DNA of 64,000 bases from Rhabdophis nuchalis (lineage: Eukaryota > Chordata > Lepidosauria > Squamata > Natricidae): contig CM077649.1 of the NCBI GenBank assembly GCA_039707465.1, forward strand, positions 15,972,501 to 16,036,500. The letters are read 5' to 3'. Positions within the stretch are counted from its first letter, which is position 1, and every line of letters starts with the position of its first letter. The translations under genes and the position numbers were made by a program. This document shows positions 57,563-64,000 of the stretch, piece by piece. The notes below the pieces were generated by a model that saw only the letters and a program-made list of their open reading frames with translations, did no database searches and was not told where the DNA came from.

Positions 57563-57651
57563 CAGGGGTCTCCAACCTTTGCAAAGCTGGCTGGAGAAGT
57601 CTGGGAGCTGAAGTCCTTCAGACTTAAAGTTGCGAAGGTTGGAGACCCCTG
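57563..57651. mobile_element. Fold-back hAT element with deleted left arm, 89 bp
   Basis: The left arm stops after CCAACCTTTGCAA; the right arm is complete. TSD ACATAAAG (57555-57562, 57652-57659). Confidence 0.9.
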
Positions 57652-57659
57652 ACATAAAG

Positions 57660-58263
57660 GATATATGAAAATGATGAAAATGGAACTTGATACCCATTCT
57701 GGTTAAAGCTTTGTTTTGCTTCTCTTTTTTTTTCTTCCCTACCAGGATTTTGGCATATATTCACAGGCTCCTACAAGACAATAATGAAGCCTTTGAGTGG
57801 CAGGTGTTGACATACATGCAGCTCCAGTAACTGCTCATTTTGTTAGAAATCTAAATTCCACATTTTTCCCTACGAGAGTAGGGTCGTGCTTCAGGACTTG
57901 CTGGGTGAGGTATGTAGATTCTATGCATTTTTGTAGGAGAGCTTTCTATCAGGAATGACATTTTTGAGATCAGAACATAGCTTATCATCATTATACCTGT
58001 TGACTTCCCATCCACTCCCTATTGATAGCACATACAACCCTTTCCCCTCCAGGTTTGAATTGCTTACCAGCCCATCTTAGAATGCGTTTTGATCTTTAAC
58101 GGATAAATAGTAGATTACAAATGGCCACAGACCATTAAAACTGAAACATTTGCTGCTGTGGCATGCTAATAAAGATTAATGTAATCTGTTACCAATAAGC
58201 CACACAAAAACACAAAGTTAATATGACTTCTGAAGATTTTTCATTTTGTACAAAATACAGATT
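57660..58263. other. Unique stretch
   Basis: Nothing recognised. Confidence 0.4.
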
Positions 58264-58271
58264 TGCTAGAA

Positions 58272-58399
58272 CAGGGGTCCCCAACCTTTGCAACTTTAAG
58301 TCTGAAGGACCTCAGCTCCCAGAATTCACCAGCCAGCTTTGCTGAATTCTGGGAGCTCAAGTCCTTCAGACTTAAAGTTGCAAAGGTTGGGGACCCCTG
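58272..58399. mobile_element. Fold-back hAT element (GGTCCCCAACC tips), 128 bp
   Basis: TSD TGCTAGAA (58264-58271, 58400-58407). Confidence 0.93.
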
Positions 58400-58631
58400 T
58401 GCTAGAAGATAAATTGAAAATGTCACACACACACCATCACTATTCCCTTTATTTCACTTTGCCAGCCTATTTTTTTTAGAGTGGAAAGGGCAGTGAACAC
58501 ACTTTGCAGTCACTGACCTTTTCCATTTGGTAAGAGTACATAGAGGGTCTTATGCCATAGCTCCAGAAGTGGTAGATACTCATGCTTTGCTTTGCAGAAG
58601 ACTAACTATCAAAGGAAAGAATGGGCTACAG

Positions 58632-58767
58632 CAGGGATGTCCAAACTTGGGAACTTTAAGACTTGTGGACTTCAACTCCCAGAATTCCCCAGCCAGCATA
58701 TGCTGGCTGGGGAATTCTGGGAGTTGAAGTCCACAAGTCTTAAAGTTCCCAAGTTTGGACATCCCTG
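58632..58767. mobile_element. Fold-back hAT element (GGATGTCCAAAC tips), 136 bp
   Basis: TSD GGCTACAG (58624-58631, 58768-58775). Confidence 0.93.
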
Positions 58768-58775
58768 GGCTACAG

Positions 58776-59820
58776 ATATTAGACAAGGGTCCTGGAGTTT
58801 TCAAATAAGGTATCTGCTAGCATCATTAGCCTTGGAAACCACCTTGTTTTTCTCTGTTAAAAGTAATTAAGACAGATTTGGCTTTAAAATAATTAGCCTG
58901 CTGTGTTCATATACAGTTTGAGCTGAGGCTACATTTAGTTCAGGGGACAAAAGTTTTATATTGTTGAACCTTTCTTCCCATTTTCACAGTCTTAAAACTT
59001 AGCTTGCAGCAAAAAGTACAGCTCTGATGGTAATAGCCTCCCACCAGAATCTAATTTAAGTTTGCAATCTGCTGTCTTGTAAGGTACTTCACATTTAATG
59101 GTGGTGGTGTAAATTCAGGAGAGCTAAAACTTTGGAGATTTTAATTTAGCTTGTAATTTCAAGTAAAGTTAATAAGAAACAAAAAAAAAACACCCAATAA
59201 CAATATGCTTAGTAAAAAAAACAATTTGTTAGGAAAGCAAGGGCTGGGAAAACATTAGATTTCATTTATAATTAATATATCAGTGTGTTGTTCTGTAAAG
59301 ATTTACCATGTAAATAGCTGAGATGTCATAACAATAAAATCAAGAGCTGTAATCTAGAAAGTACCCAGTTCATTTTTTATTAATTTAGTTATTACTATTA
59401 GTTCATGTTGATTAGATGTGCATTCCATTTTCCCTTGAGGACTTCAGAGTTATAAACTGAACAGTCTTATGGGAGAGGGAGAGTTTCAGGATCACCCAGC
59501 AAGCTTCATCCTTAAACAGGAAATATCTGAAAGGAAGGGAAGCAGTCGTATCTTCAAGAGGAGGCATCTTTTGTTTGTAGGAACAAACATAAAAAAGTTG
59601 GCCAAATACTTTCATTGTATTGTTTTTGAGCATTTATCAATCTATCAATGATCAATCACAGTATTGAAAGTCTTACACCTGGAATGTGTTAGATTAAAGA
59701 GGTCTGCAAAGTTGGCTCAAATAAAATAAAATTCAAATAAATAAATAATTCAAATAAAACCGAAATAGATAAATAAGAATGGAACCCACAAATTACCTCA
59801 GCATTGCTCTGAAACAATTG
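58776..59820. other. AT-rich unique stretch
   Basis: Nothing recognised. Confidence 0.4.
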
Positions 59821-59825
59821 CCTAG

Positions 59826-59930
59826 CAGGGGTCTGCAAAATTGGTTCTTTTAAGACGGGTGGACTTCAACGCCCAGAATTCTGAGAGTTGAAGTCCACCC
59901 GTCTTAAAAGAGCCAACTTTGCAGACCCCT
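59826..59930. mobile_element. Fold-back hAT element (GGTCTGCAAA tips), about 105 bp
   Basis: Arms pair as in 60299-60433, with CAGGGGTCTGCAAAATTGG at the left. The target duplication is degraded. Confidence 0.85.
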
Positions 59931-59933
59931 CTG

Positions 59934-60290
59934 TGTTAGAAGGACTACCAAAACAAGACTAATATTCCTTATTACGGAAGAGGGGCCAAAACTGAGAAAG
60001 GGTGGACTGTATTAGTTTCCTAATAAATTAATTGCAGAGTTGAGATTCAAAAAGCAAAGTTATTCTTTTTTCCTTTATGAGTTTTGAATGTGAAAGCTCC
60101 CGGGAAGTGGGAAGGCCCAAACACCATCTCCCCACCCCTTTTTTTTTAAAATTACAAAGGCCATTTGCCTATTATGCTAAACAGACTTTACTTCAACATT
60201 TATTTTAGACTGCTACCTTTATTTACCCAACAGATATATCATAGCAATATGCCTCCTTTCATTGAAATGTTTTACCTTGGAAATGTGTTG
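59934..60290. other. Unique stretch
   Basis: Nothing recognised. Confidence 0.35.
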
Positions 60291-60298
60291 GCCTAAGA

Positions 60299-60433
60299 CA
60301 GGGGTCTGCAAAGTTAGCTCTTTTAAGACGGGTGGACTTCAACTCCCAGAATCCCCCAGCCAGCTACGCTGGCTGGGGGATTCTGGGAGTTGAAGTCCAC
60401 CCGTCTTAAAAGAGCCAACTTTGCAGACCCCTG
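60299..60433. mobile_element. Fold-back hAT element (GGTCTGCAAAG tips), 135 bp
   Basis: Near-perfect palindrome; TSD GCCTAAGA (60291-60298, 60434-60441). Confidence 0.93.
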
Positions 60434-60441
60434 GCCTAAGA

Positions 60442-61289
60442 GAGACTTTGAAATTTGGGATGGGGTATGTGGGTGTGTGGTACTGCTTATTTCGCTTTTT
60501 CAATTGTTTTATCTCAGATACATAGCCAGAATGTAGCCTGACTAGTATTTTACCTCTTTCTAAATAATTGAACAGTGCAAAAACTGTAGTAGGAGTAACA
60601 TTTTCTTTGTCCTCATAACCTTTGAATGGTGATGAGAAAATCTTTAAAAATTAAAGAATGTGTTTTGCTATTTGAACAGCGTCTATGGCACGTTACAGGC
60701 ACTAAGTCTATATAAGCTCCAATGTACTAAAGTTGCTTAGGTCAGAGTACTGTCCTATTATCGTATGATATTGGTGGCGAAAATGTTTTCATTATTTCCT
60801 CTGTTTGCATTCCCAAACATAGCAGTACGCAGGGAACCATTATCTAAGATTCTTTGTGCTAGCAAATATATTTCTACTTGCATTAATGCGTTTTTCTCTT
60901 AGCTGCTTTTATTTTTCATTCAGCATAGATTACCCTAAGATTACTTTGTGGGGTAGGGGAATAGAGAACCTTTTTGCATTTTGTGCATTTATGTTCATTT
61001 TTTATATTTTATGTATGCTTCCTGGTAGGTCTGAAATGAACAGCACATTGTCTCTCGTTGTCTTTCTGAGAGCAAGTTTTGACATGTCTAAGGATGAAGT
61101 TTCTGTATTCAGTCAGACTAGAATGAGTAACTTCTAAAACTTCTTCATGCTTTTTCTCACACTGTGATCTCATATTCTTGAGAGTGATCTGTCACAGAAC
61201 AGATTTTTACAGCTTTGAAAAACTAAGGGGAAATATGGGGCTCTTGAAAAAACAGTGCCTGGTAATTCTCAAATTTTATCCGATTTTTA
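60442..61289. other. Unique stretch
   Basis: The 93-codon frame at 60856-61137 has no motif; nothing else recognised. Confidence 0.4.
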
Positions 61290-61559
61290 GGGGATTCCAG
61301 GGTGGGGGGGAGGGATAGTCAGGTGGGAGGGCGACAGATTATAGGGCCGGCTAGCGGAAGTAGGGAAACGGAGGAGGGGGAAGGGGGGGTCGTTTCCACT
61401 GAGGTGTTTCCCATCAATCTGGTCTTGGGGAGGGGCAGGGGCGGTGGGAGACGGGAGGAACATCACCAGCTGGAGGACCGTGGCCGCTGGCTACGGGCGG
61501 TCACGCGCTCCAACCCCCCATACTCCCATCGCAGGCTAGGAGGGCAAGAACCACAGACC

Positions 61560-62175
61560 CGGGGCCCTAGGCTGATGCTATGCAACGCCAAGTCCGTGGT
61601 GCAAAAAGCCCCCCTCATCCATAACCTTGTGTCAGAGGGGGACCCGGACCTGGTAGGTATTACGGAAACCTGGTTGGGCCACGAGGGAGGTCATCCCCTC
61701 GTAGAAATGTGCCCACCAGGCTACCGAGCCTTCCATCAACCTAGGGTCCTAGGGAGGGGTGGGGGGTGGCGATTATGGTTAGGGAAGGTCTTGAGCCAAA
61801 GGAGACCACGATCCCCCAGACGACCGGGTGCGAGTCCCTCCTCGTGAAATGGGGCCTAGGGAGGCAGTTGGGCGTGTTAGTTGTATACCTGGCTCCTCGC
61901 TATGCAACAACAGCCCTGCCCGAGCTCCTAGAGGTGATAGCCGAGACGGCGGTTGAAACCCCCAGACTTTTGGTCATGGGGGACTTTAACCTGCCATCGG
62001 TAGGCGAAACCTCTGGTGCTGCTCGGGAGTTCATGGCTTCCATGGCAGCCATGGACCTGACCCAGGTAGTTTTGGGCCCTACCCACGAGGGTGGACACAC
62101 CCTGGATCTCATCTTCGTCTCGGGACAGTGGAGTCGTGATCTGGGAATAGGGAATTTAGGGAATTTAGTCATGGA
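61560..62175 (+). pseudogene. L2 ORF2 APE-like endonuclease domain, frameshifted
   Basis: The endonuclease nicks target DNA to start reverse transcription. Visible: LMLCNAKSVV (start strand), GITETWL with the catalytic Glu in ETW (61662-61673), then after a frameshift near 61765 RLLVMGDFNLP with GDFN at 61979-61990, and HTLDLIF near 62096. A second frameshift follows near 62170. Most of the family's catalytic positions can be seen, but the reading frame is broken. Confidence 0.88.
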
Positions 62176-62179
62176 CAGA

Positions 62180-63217
62180 TCACGCTCTCCTTCGGCTCGA
62201 CTTTCCGATCGCTGCATCCCATCGCGGGGAGGCGGAACCGGATATTCCTATATGGTTCCGCCCCAGGCTTCTGATGGACCCGGTAAGATTCCAAAGGGAG
62301 CTTGGGCCAATTCCTGTGGACTTGCCCTGCGACTCGACTGAGGACCTAGTGGCCGCATGGTTAAGTGCAGCCACGGGGGCCTTGGACCGAGTCGCGCCCG
62401 TGCGGCCTCTCTTGCGGCGACGATCCACCCGGGCTCCTTGGTTCACCGAGGAGCTTAGGGAGATGAAGCGCCACAAGAGACGCCTAGAGAGCAGATGGAG
62501 ATCCTCTCGCTCCGAAGCCGACCGAACACTAGTGAGAAACTACATTAGGACTTACCTGGTGGCGATAAGAGTGGCCAAACGTGAGTATTGTGCCACTCTT
62601 ATTGCATCCGCAGATAACTGCCCTGCCGCCCTGTTTGGGGTGACCCACTCCCTCCTTCAACAGAGGCCGCGGGAAGCCCCTCTACAGGGTCGAGCAGAGG
62701 AATTTGGGATTTATCTGCAGGAGAAAATCACTCGGATTCGGAGCGAGCTGCCCTCCATTGACAGTGGTCCAGCTGAGCGGTCCGAGGTTGCTCTTGAGAC
62801 ACCATCTTGGGAGGAGTTTGATTTTGTTACTACCGAGGATATGGACAAGTTGTCAAAGAGACTTAGGGCTACCACATGTTTATTGGACCCGTGTCCCTCC
62901 TGGCTTGTACTGGCATCCTGGGAGACGACACGAGGCTGGCTCCAGGGCATTGTCAACGCATCTTTGAGTGAGGGGTCCTTGCCTGCCGTCTTGAAAGAGG
63001 CGGTAGTAAGGCCCCTCCTCAAGAAGCCATCCCTGGATCCAGCATTACTAGAGAACTATCGTCCCGTCTCCAACCTTCACTTTTTAGTGAAGGTTGTTGA
63101 GAGTGTGGTGGCCCAACAGTTTCCGCGACACTTGGAGGAAGTTGATTATCTAGACCTGCGCCAGTCCGGCTTCCGACCCGGGCATAGCACCGAGATGGCA
63201 TTGGTCGCATTGGTTGC
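62180..63217 (+). pseudogene. L2 ORF2 linker and first half of reverse transcriptase
   Basis: Open from 62274 to 63257 (327 codons; the true family frame starts slightly earlier). Contains the linker APWFTEELREMKRHKRRLES, then RT motifs [33 protein letters not shown] and [16 protein letters not shown] small deletion near 63217 shifts the frame just before the catalytic palm. Confidence 0.9.
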
Positions 63218-64000
63218 ATCTGGAGGGCGCGGGATAGAGGATATTCCTCTATCCTAGTCCTATTAGACCTCTCAGCGGCTTTTGATACCATCGACCATGG
63301 TATCCTATTGCGCCAACTGGGGGGGTTGGGGCTGGGAGGCACCGTTCTACGGTGGTTCTCGTCCTACCTCTCTGGTCGGTCGCAATATGTGTTGGCAGGG
63401 GGGCAGAGGTCGGCCTCGAGGCCCCTCGTATGTGGGGTACCTCAAGGGTCGGTCCTCTCGCCCCTACTGTTCAACACATACATGAAGCCGCTGGGCGAGA
63501 TCATCCGTGGTTTTGGGGTGGGATATCATCTGTACGCTGATGATACTCAGTTGTACATATCCACCCCAGACCACCCCAACGATGCCGTCGAGGTCATGTC
63601 CCGGTGTTTGGAGGCCGTACGGATCTGGATGGGTAGTAACAAACTCAGGCTCAACCCGTCCAAGACTGAGTGGCTGTGGCTTCCGGCACCCCGGTTCAGC
63701 CAGATTATTCCAACTCTGGCCATTGGGGGCGAAACACCGGCCCCCGTGGAGAGGGCGCGCAATTTGGGTGTCCTCCTGGATTCCCGGCTGTCCATGGAGG
63801 ACCATGTGGCGGCCGTGGCCAGGGGGGCTTTCCATCAGGTACACCTGATGCGCCAATTGCGGCCCTTACTGGACCGGGCTGCCCTTCGCACAGTCACTCA
63901 GGCCCTCGTGACCTCTCGACTCGACTACTGTAATGCTCTCTACATGGGGCTTCCCTTGAGGTGCACTCGAAAGCTGCAGTTAGTCCAGAATGCAGCTGCG
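63218..64000 (+). pseudogene. L2 ORF2 RT palm and C-terminal region, partial
   Basis: Another frame: [17 protein letters not shown] (motif A, Asp), [15 protein letters not shown], then YHLYADDTQLYIS with the catalytic YADD at 63533-63544, the KTEWLW motif and RLDYCNALYMGLPLRCTRKL. Open to the window edge. Confidence 0.9.

Larger units (their letters stand above)
61290..64000 (+). mobile_element. Long L2 LINE copy with endonuclease and RT, runs off right edge
   Basis: G-rich 5' part (about 61290-61560), then ORF2 in pieces that switch frame near 61765, 62170 and 63217. Motif order is that of an L2: APE-type endonuclease, linker, reverse transcriptase, C-terminal block. The 3' UTR lies beyond the window. 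GC content is far above the surroundings. Confidence 0.92.

Noticed and set aside
47473..60433. Regularly recurring palindromes resembling a CRISPR-type array
   Set aside because: Spacing is irregular, each copy has its own 8-bp target duplication, and the host is a vertebrate; they are transposons.

Overview
This window reads as nuclear DNA of a squamate reptile (lizard or snake). The DNA is AT-rich, has no operons or long host ORFs, and is full of vertebrate interspersed repeats. The most diagnostic is a Sauria SINE at 49386-49704 with its BovB-type tail and ACCTTT-like end. I found no host gene exon, rRNA or tRNA gene that I could support. The window looks like intergenic or intronic DNA, and nearly every protein-like reading frame belongs to a transposable element.

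Layout. About 0-10 kb: 5'-truncated L2-clade LINEs on both strands, one pair nested in and beside a CR1 LINE as a near-identical inverted pair (7.86-9.99 kb), plus hAT and TA-type MITEs. 10-15.6 kb: hAT and TA MITEs, another L2, a duplicated fold-back hAT element and an L1 3' end. 15.6-18.7 kb: the most unusual part, a repeat family of about 430 nt whose copies each carry a complete or nearly complete type I hammerhead ribozyme directly downstream of a tRNA-like A box/B box. One locus is a tandem array with two hammerheads exactly 437 nt apart. 19-21 kb: L2 tails. 22.7-25.35 kb: a three-level nest with a young L1-type element that has a 5' UTR, an intact ORF1, a 3' UTR and poly(A) but no ORF2, inside a polypurine L1 3' fragment that also took an L2. 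25-46 kb: mostly unique AT-rich DNA with scattered SINEs, an old CR1, old and young L2 copies, and a large DNA transposon carrying a minisatellite. 46.5-60.5 kb: dense fold-back hAT elements (about a dozen with clear 8-bp target duplications), GC-rich hAT elements, a Helitron and the Sauria SINE. 61.3-64 kb: the longest L2 copy, with endonuclease and reverse transcriptase regions broken by frameshifts and running off the right edge.

How the parts work together. The L2, L1 and CR1 lines are autonomous-type retrotransposon remains. The SINEs, the ORF1-only L1, the MITEs, the Helitron and the hammerhead repeats are non-autonomous passengers that would need enzymes in trans. Hammerheads of this form are established in Penelope-like elements and in retrozymes. 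The combination here of a tandem unit, a self-complementary helix III, co-varying stems and a pol III-like promoter is the strongest candidate for an undescribed system. All assignments rest on reading the sequence; no database search was possible.
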